Assembly (NCBI GenBank): GCA_024637305.1
Contig: JAGXFI010000134.1
Location: 1-55,575 of the forward strand
Direction: 5' to 3'
DNA length: 55,575 bases
Source: Sulfitobacter sp.
GTDB taxonomy: Bacteria > Pseudomonadota > Alphaproteobacteria > Rhodobacterales > Rhodobacteraceae
This document shows positions 45,826 to 54,398 of this stretch, in pieces (positions within the stretch are counted from its first letter, which is position 1; the number at the start of each line of letters is the position of its first letter). The notes below the pieces were generated by a model that saw only the letters and a list, made by a program, of their open reading frames with translations, was not told the origin of the DNA and did no database searches. Made by a program: the position numbers and the translations under genes.

Positions 45826-47340
45826 ATGATTGAAGGTATCCTGATCGGACTGGCTGAGGCCGTTACACCGTTCAACCTGATGATGGTGGTGATGGGCTGT
45901 GTTGTCGGCACACTTATCGGCATGCTGCCGGGGCTTGGGCCGATGTCGATCATCGCAATCATGATCCCGGTCGCCATCGGCATCGGCGACCCGACATCCG
46001 CGCTGATTTTGCTGTCGGGGGTCTATTACGGCGCAATCTTTGGCGGTTCCACCTCTTCGATCCTGCTGAATGCGCCGGGGGTCGCGGGCACGGTTGCCAC
46101 CGCCTTTGACGGGTATCCGCTTGCCCAAAAAGGGCAGGCTGGCAAGGCGCTGACCATTGCCGCCATCGCCAGTTTCGCGGGCGGTACCATTAGCGTCGTC
46201 CTGTTGATGGTTTTCGCGCCTGCCCTTTCCACAGTTGCGCTGCTGTTCCATTCGGCTGAGTATTTCGCGCTGATGGTTGTCGGCCTTTCGGCCATCGCGG
46301 CCTTTGCCGGCACGGGTCAGGTGGCCAAGGCGCTGATGATGACGATTCTGGGGTTGATGCTTGGCACCGTTGGCGAGGGGGCGCTGTCGAACACGCCGCG
46401 CTTCACCTTTGGCTTGATGGAGCTGCAATCTGGGTTTTCCTTCATCACGCTGGCCATGGCGATGTTCGCCCTGCCGGAGGCGTTGTTTCTGGTCATGAAC
46501 CCCGCCCGCGCCGCCACGGGAGACGGCGGCAAGATCAGCGGTCTGCGGATTTCACGGACCGAGGCACGCAGCATCGCGCCAGTGATCGGGCGCCAGTCAA
46601 TTCAGGGCTTTTTTATCGGCGTGCTGCCGGGCGCGGGTGCTACGATCGCGTCGTTTCTGGGCTACGCGGTGGAACGCAACATCGCCAAGGGGGCCGAGCA
46701 GGAAGAGTTCGGCAAAGGCTCCATAAAGGGCATTGCCGCACCCGAAGCCGCCAATAATGCGGCGTGCACCGGGTCATTCGTGCCGCTTTTGACATTGGGG
46801 ATTCCCGGGTCGGGAACCACGGCGATCCTGCTTGGTGCTTTGTTGGCGCTCAACGTCACGCCAGGGCCGCGGCTGATGGTGGATGAACCTGGTGTTTTCT
46901 GGGCGGTGATCATTTCCATGTATCTTGGCAATCTGGTGTTGCTGATTTTGAACTTGCCGCTGATCCCCTATATTGCAAAGATCCTGACGATCCCGCGCAC
47001 GTTCCTGATCCCGTTCATCCTGTTTTTCACGCTGATGGGCAGCTATCTGGGCCAAAACAACCCTACCGAACTGCTGATCCTGGTGGGCTTTGGCGTGATC
47101 GCGACGTTCCTGCGGTTCGCGGATTATCCGCTGGCACCGCTGCTGATCGGGTTCATCCTCGGGGTGATGCTGGAAAACAACTTCGCCCGTGCGATGCAGC
47201 TTTATCGTGGCTTTGATTTCGTTCTGGAACGCCCGATGACGCTTGCGCTGCTGGTGTTGGCGGTCTTGCTGGTGATCTTGCCCAGCTTCCGCGCCTATCG
47301 CGCGGGCAAGAGGGCCGAAGGGGTCGCCGATGGCGACTGA
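45826..47340 (+). CDS. tctA: TTT-family large membrane subunit (TctA)
   Basis: A 504-aa TctA with about 11-12 membrane segments. GTLIGMLPGLGPMSIIAIM and IGVLPGAGATIASFLGYAVE are the two inverted-repeat signature loops, and APEAANNAACTGSFVPLLTL the conserved gating region. Ends at 47340 and overlaps the start of a CoA-transferase remnant. Confidence 0.93.
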   Translation: MIEGILIGLAEAVTPFNLMMVVMGCVVGTLIGMLPGLGPMSIIAIMIPVAIGIGDPTSALILLSGVYYGAIFGGSTSSILLNAPGVAGTVATAFDGYPLAQKGQAGKALTIAAIASFAGGTISVVLLMVFAPALSTVALLFHSAEYFALMVVGLSAIAAFAGTGQVAKALMMTILGLMLGTVGEGALSNTPRFTFGLMELQSGFSFITLAMAMFALPEALFLVMNPARAATGDGGKISGLRISRTEARSIAPVIGRQSIQGFFIGVLPGAGATIASFLGYAVERNIAKGAEQEEFGKGSIKGIAAPEAANNAACTGSFVPLLTLGIPGSGTTAILLGALLALNVTPGPRLMVDEPGVFWAVIISMYLGNLVLLILNLPLIPYIAKILTIPRTFLIPFILFFTLMGSYLGQNNPTELLILVGFGVIATFLRFADYPLAPLLIGFILGVMLENNFARAMQLYRGFDFVLERPMTLALLVLAVLLVILPSFRAYRAGKRAEGVADGD

Positions 47341-47479
47341 GGGCGGGGCAGCATAAGGGCCCCTTGCCGGCGTTCGCGTGCTTGACCTGACCAATGTTCT
47401 GAAAGGCCTCTTCGCCTGCTACCAGCGTGCCCATCTGGACCCAGAGGTGATCAAGGTCGAAGCGGCCGGCCGAGCGTAA
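47330..47479 (+). pseudogene. CaiB/BaiF family III CoA-transferase stub
   Basis: ATG at 47330 overlaps the tctA end. After eight codons comes TAA, then the same frame continues GPLAGVRVLDLTNVLKGLFA and YQRAHLDPEVIKVEA, the unmistakable N-terminus of a CaiB-type CoA-transferase, and stops at 47479. The remaining ~350 residues are gone. The original operon probably coupled uptake of a carboxylate to its CoA activation. Confidence 0.82.
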
Positions 47480-48058
47480 TGGGCATTGCTGGCGACGTCC
47501 AAGGCACCCTGTTTTGCGTGGAGGGTCTTTTGTCGCATCGCGGTTGGATTTGGTTCTTTCTCCCAAGGGGGTGGGTCGTGCCCAACGACTGGACTGGTGG
47601 TGTTGACCCCGCGCCACAAGGCAACCAAAACCCGCCATCCGCCCAGCCTTATCACAGATTGGGCGCTTAATTCAAAGGCAAGCATTTCTCAAAGCATGCC
47701 CCCGCAACCAACTTTAGCCATCATCGTATTCACCGAAGCCCGCCTCACCCGCGGGCTTTGTTGTTTTGACCTGCGTCAATATTCTCAATGCGCCATCCAC
47801 CTTGTTGAGATCCGCCGGGATCTGCTTTTGGTTGGAGATGTGTCTGGTACTCCTTGGCTTCCCCCGTCAATGGACGTGGCGGCTATTCGACTTGCCCTTC
47901 TTCGCGGGACTGTCTATGCCGCTGCGCAGCGAACATGGACCCGGGATCGATTCCGGGTGGCTCTTCCGGCCGCCGATCCGCCGGACAATGATAGACAATG
48001 GTGCAATTGCACGCCGGCGTTGCAGACAACGCGGACGCCGGTATCGGATACCTGTTTG
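47480..48058. other. Spacer with terminator, upstream of sulP
   Basis: No supported gene. The long frame that runs into sulP from 47486 lacks family similarity before 48059. The region holds the strong terminator at 47736-47767 and must contain the sulP promoter. Confidence 0.5.
47736..47767 (+). terminator. Intrinsic terminator of the tctCBA unit
   Basis: AAGCCCGC / GCGGGCTT (47736-47743 and 47751-47758), a perfect 8-bp stem with a 7-base loop, followed by TGTTGTTTT. A good Rho-independent terminator on the plus strand. Confidence 0.82.
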
Positions 48059-49549
48059 ATGATCTCAATCGATGCTTACCGCAGCCAGTGGCTTGGCAAT
48101 ATTCGCGGCGATCTGCTTGCCGGGCTGGTAGTGGCACTTGCCCTTATTCCCGAGGCGATCGCCTTTTCCATCATCGCGGGCGTGGACCCCAAGGTCGGGC
48201 TTTACGCCAGCTTTTCGATCGCGGTGATCACCGCGATCACAGGCGGGCGCCCCGGCATGATCTCCGCCGCGACAGCGGCGACCGCCGTGTTGATGGTCAC
48301 GCTCGTCAAGGAACACGGGCTGGAATATCTGCTGGCCGCGACCGTTCTGGCGGGGCTTTTGCAGATCGCAGCCGGGATACTGAGGCTCGGTTTCATCATG
48401 CGCTATGTGTCGAAATCGGTAATGACCGGCTTTGTGAACGCGCTGGCGATCCTGATCTTCATGGCGCAGCTGCCCGAGCTTGATCCCCGCACGGTGACCT
48501 GGGTCACCTATGTGCTTGTGGCGGCCGGATTGGCGATCATTTATCTGTTTCCGCTGCTGACCACGGCGATCCCGTCGCCGCTGGTAACAATCGTGGTGCT
48601 GACCGGCGTGGCAGTGGCGTTGGGTCTTGATGTGCGCACGGTCGGTGACATGGGCGCGCTGCCCGACACGCTCCCGGTCTTTCTGATCCCCGACATTCCG
48701 CTGACATTCGAAACGCTGGCGATCATCTTCCCGTATTCTGTCGCGGTCGCCGTGGTGGGCCTGCTGGAAAGCCTGATGACACAGAACATCGTGGACGATC
48801 TGACGGACACGAAATCGAACCGCAATCAGGAGTGTGTCGGCCAAGGTATCGCCAACACCGCAACCGGCTTTATCGGCGGCATGGCGGGTTGCGCGATGAT
48901 CGGCCAATCCATCATCAACGTGAAATCAGGCGGGCGCGGGAGATTGTCTTCCTTTGCGGCGGGGGTTTACCTGCTTTTCATGGTCGTTGTTCTGGGCGAT
49001 CTGGTCAGCATCATACCCATGCCCGCATTGGTTGCGATCATGATCATGGTGTCGATCGGTACATTCTCCTGGTCGTCGATCAAGAACCTCACGGTGCATC
49101 CGCGCTCGTCCTCGGTGGTGATGATCGCGACTGTGGCAGCCGTGGTCTACACCCACAACCTGGCCATCGGTGTACTGGTGGGCGTACTGCTGTCGGGCAT
49201 CTTCTTTGCAGGCAAGATCGCCCAGTTGTTCACTGTCCGCTCTGAAGTCAGCAATGATGGGCGTGTCCGGACGTACCACGTCGAGGGTCAGCTTTTCTAT
49301 GGTTCGGTCGAGGACTTCATGAACGCCTTCGATTTCAAGGAAGCCCCCGAGACTGTCGTGATCGACGTGAGCCGCGCGCATATCTGGGATATCAGTTCGG
49401 TGCAGGCGCTCGACATGGCGATCCTCAAGTTCCGCCGAGACGGTGCCGAGGTCGAAGTGGTCGGCATGAACAATGCGACCGAAACCCTCGTGGACAAGCT
49501 TGCCATTCATGACAAGCCCGGCGCGATGGACACGTTGATGGAACACTGA
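48059..49549 (+). CDS. SulP-family anion transporter with C-terminal STAS domain
   Basis: A 496-aa SulP/SLC26 protein. The start at 48059 begins [20 protein letters not shown], followed by [20 protein letters not shown] (SulP signature). About 10-12 membrane segments follow, including a [18 protein letters not shown] stretch and a [19 protein letters not shown] motif. A STAS domain runs from about residue 400 to the end ([36 protein letters not shown]). It transports sulfate, bicarbonate or another anion. The downstream stress-protein gene suggests a regulated, perhaps bicarbonate-type, role, but this is inference. Confidence 0.9.
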   Translation: MISIDAYRSQWLGNIRGDLLAGLVVALALIPEAIAFSIIAGVDPKVGLYASFSIAVITAITGGRPGMISAATAATAVLMVTLVKEHGLEYLLAATVLAGLLQIAAGILRLGFIMRYVSKSVMTGFVNALAILIFMAQLPELDPRTVTWVTYVLVAAGLAIIYLFPLLTTAIPSPLVTIVVLTGVAVALGLDVRTVGDMGALPDTLPVFLIPDIPLTFETLAIIFPYSVAVAVVGLLESLMTQNIVDDLTDTKSNRNQECVGQGIANTATGFIGGMAGCAMIGQSIINVKSGGRGRLSSFAAGVYLLFMVVVLGDLVSIIPMPALVAIMIMVSIGTFSWSSIKNLTVHPRSSSVVMIATVAAVVYTHNLAIGVLVGVLLSGIFFAGKIAQLFTVRSEVSNDGRVRTYHVEGQLFYGSVEDFMNAFDFKEAPETVVIDVSRAHIWDISSVQALDMAILKFRRDGAEVEVVGMNNATETLVDKLAIHDKPGAMDTLMEH

Positions 49550-49561
49550 GGGAGAAAACCA

Positions 49562-50416
49562 ATGACACAAAAGATAATAGCGCTGGTGGACGGGTCGATC
49601 TATTCAGAAAGCGTCTGTCACCATGCCGCCTGGATCGCCAAGCGGACCGATGCACCGGTCGAACTGATCCATGTGCTTGGTCGCCGTGGTGCTCCTGAAA
49701 CGCAGGACCTCTCGGGCTCCATCCGGCTTGGAGCGCGGACGAAACTGATGGAGGAACTGGCCGAACTGGACGGACAGCGCGCGAAGCTGGTCAGCCACCG
49801 GGGCCGCGCTATTCTGGAGGATGCCCGCGCCATCGTCGATCAGGACGGTGTGACCGACATCACCACGCGCCTGCGTCATGGCGATATCGTGGAAGCGATT
49901 TCAGAGATCGAAGAAGAAGCTCGCGTCATCCTGATCGGCAAACGCGGAGAGGCTGCGGATTTTGCCAAGGGGCATCTGGGCTCCAATCTGGAACGTATCG
50001 TGCGCGCCGCGCACCGTCCGGTGTTTGTCGCCTCACGGGCCTTTCAACCGATTGAAACGGTCCTTGTTGCCTATGATGGCGGGCGTTCTTCGATGAAAGC
50101 GGTGGATCATATCGCGCGCAGCACGCTTTTCGCGGATCTGGCCGTCACGGTCGTGACCGTTGGATCAGAGACCCCCGAGATCAAGAAGGGTCTGGCAGAC
50201 GCGCAGGCGCTGCTCAAGGCCGCCGGAATTGATGCAACCACCCGCGTGGTGGCTGGACAGCCGGAAAAAGAGCTTGGCACGCTGGTCGAGAACGAAGGCT
50301 TTGGGATGGTCGTGATGGGGGCTTATGGTCACAGCCGTATCCGCAGCCTGGTGATCGGATCGACGACAACCGAAATGGTGCGCAGCTGCAAGGTGCCCGT
50401 CGTCTTGATGCGGTGA
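49562..50416 (+). CDS. Tandem-domain universal stress protein (UspA family)
   Basis: A 284-aa protein with two Usp domains. Domain 1 begins IIALVDGSIYSESVCHHAAW. Domain 2 carries the ATP-binding loop GAYGHSRIRSLVIGSTT (G-x2-G-x9-GS) near the end. Domain 1 has a less canonical loop, GKRGEAADFAKGHLGSN, with one extra residue. It starts 12 bases after sulP with a GGGAG ribosome site, so they are co-transcribed. SulP genes followed by Usp genes recur in bacteria; the Usp probably senses energy or anion status. Confidence 0.88.
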   Translation: MTQKIIALVDGSIYSESVCHHAAWIAKRTDAPVELIHVLGRRGAPETQDLSGSIRLGARTKLMEELAELDGQRAKLVSHRGRAILEDARAIVDQDGVTDITTRLRHGDIVEAISEIEEEARVILIGKRGEAADFAKGHLGSNLERIVRAAHRPVFVASRAFQPIETVLVAYDGGRSSMKAVDHIARSTLFADLAVTVVTVGSETPEIKKGLADAQALLKAAGIDATTRVVAGQPEKELGTLVENEGFGMVVMGAYGHSRIRSLVIGSTTTEMVRSCKVPVVLMR

Positions 50417-50421
50417 GGGCC

Positions 50422-50772
50422 ATGACACAAGACCCGACCCCCGATGAGCTGAGGTCGCTGTTTCTGTCGCGGCTTCAGGACGAAATTCAAACGCTGCAAG
50501 CAGCGTCTGAACAGACTGCAGCGCATCGCAAACCAGTGGAGCTTGATCAGCAAAGCGTCGGGCGTCTCAGCCGGATGGACGCGATACAACAGCAGGCGAT
50601 GGCCACCGCACAGGAAAACCGGCGCAATGGACGCGTCCGCGCCCTCGATGCGGCAATCCGCCGGATCAAGGAAGAGGAATTTGGCTGGTGCGATTCCTGT
50701 GGCGCGCTCATCGGCCTGCCCCGGCTTGATCTTGACCCCACCGTCATGCGGTGCAGGGAATGCGCAAGCTAA
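50422..50772 (+). CDS. DksA/TraR-type C4 zinc-finger protein
   Basis: A 116-aa protein with an N-terminal helical hairpin (LRSLFLSRLQDEIQTLQAAS) and a C4 zinc finger CDSCGALIGLPRLDLDPTVM ending in CREC. DksA-family proteins bind the RNA polymerase secondary channel and help ppGpp control transcription; short versions like this also act at specific loci. The start lies 5 bases after the Usp stop, so it is the third gene of the sulP operon, linking ion transport, stress and transcription control. Confidence 0.85.
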   Translation: MTQDPTPDELRSLFLSRLQDEIQTLQAASEQTAAHRKPVELDQQSVGRLSRMDAIQQQAMATAQENRRNGRVRALDAAIRRIKEEEFGWCDSCGALIGLPRLDLDPTVMRCRECAS

Positions 50773-50839
50773 ACCACCGAGTTATCCGACCGGCAGTTTA
50801 TTTTGGCCAAGCTTGCGTTTGCAGCCATCGGATACTTGT

Positions 50840-51094
50840 TCAGGCTGACGCGGCGGCGAGTTCACGCGATTGAGTCCGAAATTGAGCGATTGCCCAGTAC
50901 ATCTTGTTGCGTGCGGCAGATATCGTTGGGATGGGCTCGTCCACGAGACCCCCTTGTTTGAAGGTCCAGTTCTGTCCGATCCGAACCATCCAGCGGTGCC
51001 CCTGGTCCTTGAAATAGAACGGAACGATCCCGTCGATCGTGCCTTTGCCAACAACCTCTACATCTCTTTCCTGCATATTGATTTTCAATGTCAT
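50840..51094 (-). CDS. Small conserved-looking protein, unknown function
   Basis: About 84 residues (ATG at 51094 after GAAAGAAGAAG; GTG at 51112 possible). Sequence such as VEVVGKGTIDGIVPFYFKDQ and GHRWMVRIGQNWTFKQGG is rich in beta strands and looks like a genuine soluble protein, not a shadow. I do not recognise the family. It stands alone, convergent with the sulP operon. Confidence 0.5.
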   Translation of the reverse strand: MTLKINMQERDVEVVGKGTIDGIVPFYFKDQGHRWMVRIGQNWTFKQGGLVDEPIPTISAARNKMYWAIAQFRTQSRELAAASA

Positions 51095-51332
51095 TAAGTC
51101 TTCTTCTTTCACTCAGTTCCGAACCCGGACTACAAACCTTATCGGCGCAGTCCGTGTACGAAAGATTAATAATTTTAGATAAACATGCTGCCGGACGATC
51201 GCCTCGCGACCCCTTGGCAAGCTGGTTTGAATTGAGAATATAGGTACTGACGCGGCTTTTGTCCATGATGCAAGCTAAACTGGCTCTACCTGAACAGCGG
51301 GAACTTGCTGTTTTGTCACGGTTTTAGAAGGT

Positions 51333-51962
51333 TCAGTCCGGGGGCCCGTCCGTGCGCGTTTCTGATCTGATCAGTTTAAAAACAGCCATCTGGCTTGCGC
51401 CGCCAAGATCAGGGTGATGGCCCGCGATGTCACGGACATCCAGGACGTAGCCCGCGGATTTGGCCGCCCGTGCGCACCAACGGCGGAATTGGGGGCGGTC
51501 CCACTCAAAGCGGTGATCGGGATGGCGCATCCGGTGCTTTGGTACACCGAGCAGTGGATTGAACTCCGAATTGGGGGTCGTGATCACGATGGTCTGCGGC
51601 CGCATCCGGTAAAAAAGCGCCCGCTCCAGCTTGGAAAGCTCGTCGGGATTGATGTGTTCGATCGTTTCGACAAGAACCGCGCAATCAAACCCGGCAAGAT
51701 CGGCCGCAGGTTCGGTCATGGAGGCTTCGCGCAGGTCTGTGCGGGGTACGCGGACGTTGCAGGCCGCCAATCTGCCTCGCAAACGGTCAAGCGAGGCGCG
51801 GCAAAGGTCCACGCCCACCAACTCCTCAAGCCCGTCACGGACGACCAATCGCATGAACAGATCGCCGTCGCCACAGCCCAGATCAAGCACGCGCGCCGCG
51901 CCGCTTTCCCGCACGACCGCTTCTACGGCTCTCAGGCGTTCTTCGTGCAGCCAACTGGTCAT
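51333..51962 (-). CDS. Hen1-like RNA 3'-terminal ribose 2'-O-methyltransferase
   Basis: A 209-aa class I methyltransferase. The SAM motif is VLDLGCGDGDL (25-35). The Hen1 metal site is visible as E99-x2-E102-H103 (VETIEHI) with a later His150 in RHPDHRFEW, and ITTPNSEFNPLLG lies between. This E-x2-E-H plus His pattern is specific for Hen1, which 2'-O-methylates RNA 3' ends. Bacterial Hen1 is normally longer and paired with the Pnkp RNA-repair ligase. Here only the catalytic domain is present and no Pnkp is seen. ATG at 51962 overlaps the upstream methyltransferase stop as ATGA. Confidence 0.85.
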   Translation of the reverse strand: MTSWLHEERLRAVEAVVRESGAARVLDLGCGDGDLFMRLVVRDGLEELVGVDLCRASLDRLRGRLAACNVRVPRTDLREASMTEPAADLAGFDCAVLVETIEHINPDELSKLERALFYRMRPQTIVITTPNSEFNPLLGVPKHRMRHPDHRFEWDRPQFRRWCARAAKSAGYVLDVRDIAGHHPDLGGASQMAVFKLIRSETRTDGPPD

Positions 51963-52648
51963 GGGCACGCCTCGGGGCAGCGCATCAGAACCACGTCTTT
52001 TGCTGGCACTTCACAGGTCCAACCCCAAAGCTTCGCCAAATGGAGGAACGTCTCTTCTCGGTAAAACACCACATGGGTCGGATCCTTGCGGTAGTGCCAA
52101 TCCGTAAAACATACTTCGTCAGTGTCAAAACAGGTCATGATGGCGAGCCACCCGCCAGGGCGTATCAATCTGCGTAACCGGGAAAATTCCTGCGCAGGGT
52201 GGTGGAAATGCTCCGCCACCTCGGTACAGGTGACGAAATCGTACATGCCGCTTAGCGGTGCCGGATCAGGTGCGAAGAACGGATCGTAAAGCGCCACGTC
52301 ATGCCCGGCCTCGCGCAACATATGCGCCAGTGCCGGACCCGGCCCGCAGCCGTAGTCGAGCCCTTCAGAGGCAGGTGCAAGCCGGGCCATCAGCGGATCT
52401 GCCAGCTTGGACAGGAAGAGGCGGTAGCGCGGATCGGCTGGATCGTTCTCGTGGTGCAGGTAATGCGCGCGCTCTGCCTTGGGCGACAAACGCTGGACCG
52501 GGTCGAGAAACCGCGCCTGACAGACCGGGCAATGGAAATAATCGCGCCCTGCCACCGACAAAAATTGTTCAGCGGATGCTGTGCAGACCAGGCAAATGCC
52601 GACCCTCACGGGGTATCCGGGCGAAATTTCGGAATTAACGACGTTCAT
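51959..52648 (-). CDS. Class I SAM methyltransferase with N-terminal zinc ribbon
   Basis: A 229-aa protein. Cys19, Cys22, Cys40 and Cys43 (CLVC, CPVC) form a zinc ribbon. The Rossmann SAM motif is LDYGCGPGPAL at about 97-107, followed by FVTCTEVAEHFHHPAQEFSR and LIRPGGWLAIMTCF. The architecture resembles small-molecule or nucleic-acid methyltransferases of the Methyltransf_23 type. It is translationally coupled on both sides (ATGA overlaps with the broken upstream gene and with the Hen1-like gene), so its role should relate to those. The substrate is unknown. Confidence 0.82.
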   Translation of the reverse strand: MNVVNSEISPGYPVRVGICLVCTASAEQFLSVAGRDYFHCPVCQARFLDPVQRLSPKAERAHYLHHENDPADPRYRLFLSKLADPLMARLAPASEGLDYGCGPGPALAHMLREAGHDVALYDPFFAPDPAPLSGMYDFVTCTEVAEHFHHPAQEFSRLRRLIRPGGWLAIMTCFDTDEVCFTDWHYRKDPTHVVFYREETFLHLAKLWGWTCEVPAKDVVLMRCPEACP

Positions 52649-53316
52649 TCATCCTCCGCCCGGACAAGATATACCGTTTGGGTAACTGGCTTGCCGGTCA
52701 ACGGGTTGTCGAAGATCACAGGTTCCGCCCACGCCTCTGGGAATGCCGCTGCCAGACGGTCGAGAAACCGCTGACCGGTCAGCTTGTCCGACCACAGCCC
52801 GAATATCCCGCCGGGCTTCAGGTGGCGCTTGACCGCTCACAGGCCTTCTACCTGATAGAAGCTGTTGCTCCGGTCATCCAGCAGGTAGTCGGGCGCATGG
52901 TCGATATCGGCAAGGAACGCATCGTAGCGACGTCCGGGCCGTGCTGTGTTAAACCCTTCGCCTGCCGCCATCGCAAAGAAATCACCTTCCGCGAGATGGC
53001 AGCTCGGGTGGTCATCAAGCCGCGTGCCCATGGGCAGATTGCCGGTTTCATGCCATTCGATCACCGGCGCAAGGTATTCGATCACGCGCAGGTCCGCTAC
53101 CCTTTGGTCAGCAAGGACAGCCTCGGATGCGGTGAAATGGCTGGTCATCAGGAAATCCTGTCCCGGAATGATCTCTTAAACATCCACACCCAGCCGCAGG
53201 TCGCGGCGGCGGCGCAGGCTGAGCGCGCCGATTGACGTCGGGCAGTAGTCGAGTTCTTCAAAGAGTGCGCTCTTGTCATTGCCGCCCGCAGACTGCGCGG
53301 TCGCCTTCGTGTCGGA
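52645..53316 (-). pseudogene. Spermidine-synthase-like methyltransferase-fold gene with two internal stops
   Basis: The frame reads LFEELDYCPTSIGALSLRRR near its start, meets TAA at 53176-53178, continues FLMTSHFTASEAVLADQRVA and YDAFLADIDHAPDYLLDD, meets TGA at 52837-52839, and finishes HLKPGGIFGLWSDKLTG ... GKPVTQTVYLVRAEDE. This is a spermidine/putrescine-aminopropyltransferase-like (spermine synthase fold) protein. Both stops are consistent with single substitutions. The 3' end overlaps the next methyltransferase as ATGA, so it was once the first gene of this operon. No clear start codon remains. Confidence 0.8.
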
Positions 53317-53419
53317 TTATTAGGATGAACCCTTATCGACCGGATCGGGGGAAAACTCAATTCCCGTCTTCGCACCGCCGATCAGCAGGACTTCTTCTCG
53401 CGCTGGTTGCTGAAGGGCG

Positions 53420-53875
53420 TCACAATCTTCTCGATCTCATCGTCAACCTTTTCGCGCAACGCGGGCACGAGGTTCCGGATATCGTCCGGCGACGCATAGG
53501 CGCGCGCACCTCGGCCTCGGATTTGCCGCCAACATGAATAATGGCGGCACCCCCGGCAAGAATGACGCCCTCATGGATCATGGCCCAGGCAAGGACCGTC
53601 GCTGTGCTGGTGCCGTCGCCAGCCTCGCTGTTGGCGCGCGCGGCGACTTCCTTGACCATTTGCGCGCCGATGTTCTGAAAGCGGTCTTCCAATTCAAATG
53701 TCCGCGTGACGGTGTCGCCCTCCTTTGTGACATGAGGTGTGACCGCGGCACCTTCCAGAATGACGTTCCGTCCTCTGGGGCCAAGCGTCACGCCCACGGC
53801 CCGGACGAGTATGTCGGCACCGGCAAACCTGCGATTGCGCGCCTCGATGTCGGACGTGAGTTCCTTCGCTGTCAT
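53420..53875 (-). pseudogene. groEL remnant with large internal deletion
   Basis: ATG at 53875 with AGGAG upstream. The first ~100 residues are GroEL-like (VGVTLGPRGRNVILEGAAVT; QMVKEVAARANSEAGDGTST with the ATP-binding DGTSTATVL). The sequence then jumps to GGAAIIHVGGKSEAEVR, which corresponds to a region about 300 residues later in GroEL. Soon after, the frame leaves GroEL similarity. The apical and most intermediate domains are missing, and no groES is present. The N-terminal part is also divergent from housekeeping GroEL, suggesting an accessory copy. Confidence 0.82.
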
Positions 53876-54398
53876 GCCGAACTCCTTTCCGTGTGTAGGA
53901 CAGGCGGCAAACAGAATCTGGTCTTGCTTGTATTCGGGTGTTCAACCCCTCCAGTGTCAACTTGCGGCATTGAGCAGGTGCATGGTTTGAGAACGACAGC
54001 TGACTGACCGATCGCTCTGCGGTGCATCTGCGCCAAAACAACCTGATCGCTCTGGCACTTCCCATTTGCAAGTGCCCTAAAGTCCATCGGCGGAAAAATA
54101 CGTTCCCATTTCCTGAAGATAATCTCCCTGGGCCAGATATTCGTTCACGCTTAAGTGAGGGGCAAACCTGCTCAAACTGAGCAGATGACCACGACAGCTT
54201 GCGCCATCCGGTTGCGCGACTTCGGCTCTTTTGATATCGCCTGCGAATAGCTCGGGCTCTCGCCATTGCCTTGCAAAAATGCTTTGAGGCGGTTGAGGAA
54301 ACAGGTGCTTGAAGACCATTATCAGCAAAGCCCGCAGCAGGGCGCACCGTAAAACCACCCCGAACATCGAAAAGAAAATGACAGGCAGTGGAGGCTGA
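53876..54398. other. Intergenic region between groEL remnant and M23 peptidase
   Basis: About 520 bases with divergent transcription on each side. A minus-strand frame from about 54319 to 54077 encodes an ~80-residue peptide (ending LSVNEYLAQGDYLQEMGTYF) of unknown family; I cannot support it as a gene. GGAGG at 54390-54394 is the ribosome site of the peptidase gene. Confidence 0.35.

Noticed and set aside
45481-46428. Long minus-strand frame antisense to tctB/tctA
   Set aside because: Very rich in Arg, His and Gln as expected from antisense of membrane proteins; no motif or ribosome site.
47486-48058. N-terminal extension of the SulP protein by 191 codons
   Set aside because: The extension has no hydrophobic or SulP-like sequence and runs across an intrinsic terminator; the start at 48059 gives the normal family length.
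48065-48907. Minus-strand frame antisense to sulP
   Set aside because: His/Arg/Gln-rich shadow of a membrane protein gene without motifs.
54077-54319. ~80-residue minus-strand ORF upstream of the M23 gene
   Set aside because: No recognised family or convincing ribosome site; left as an unassigned open frame in the intergenic entry.
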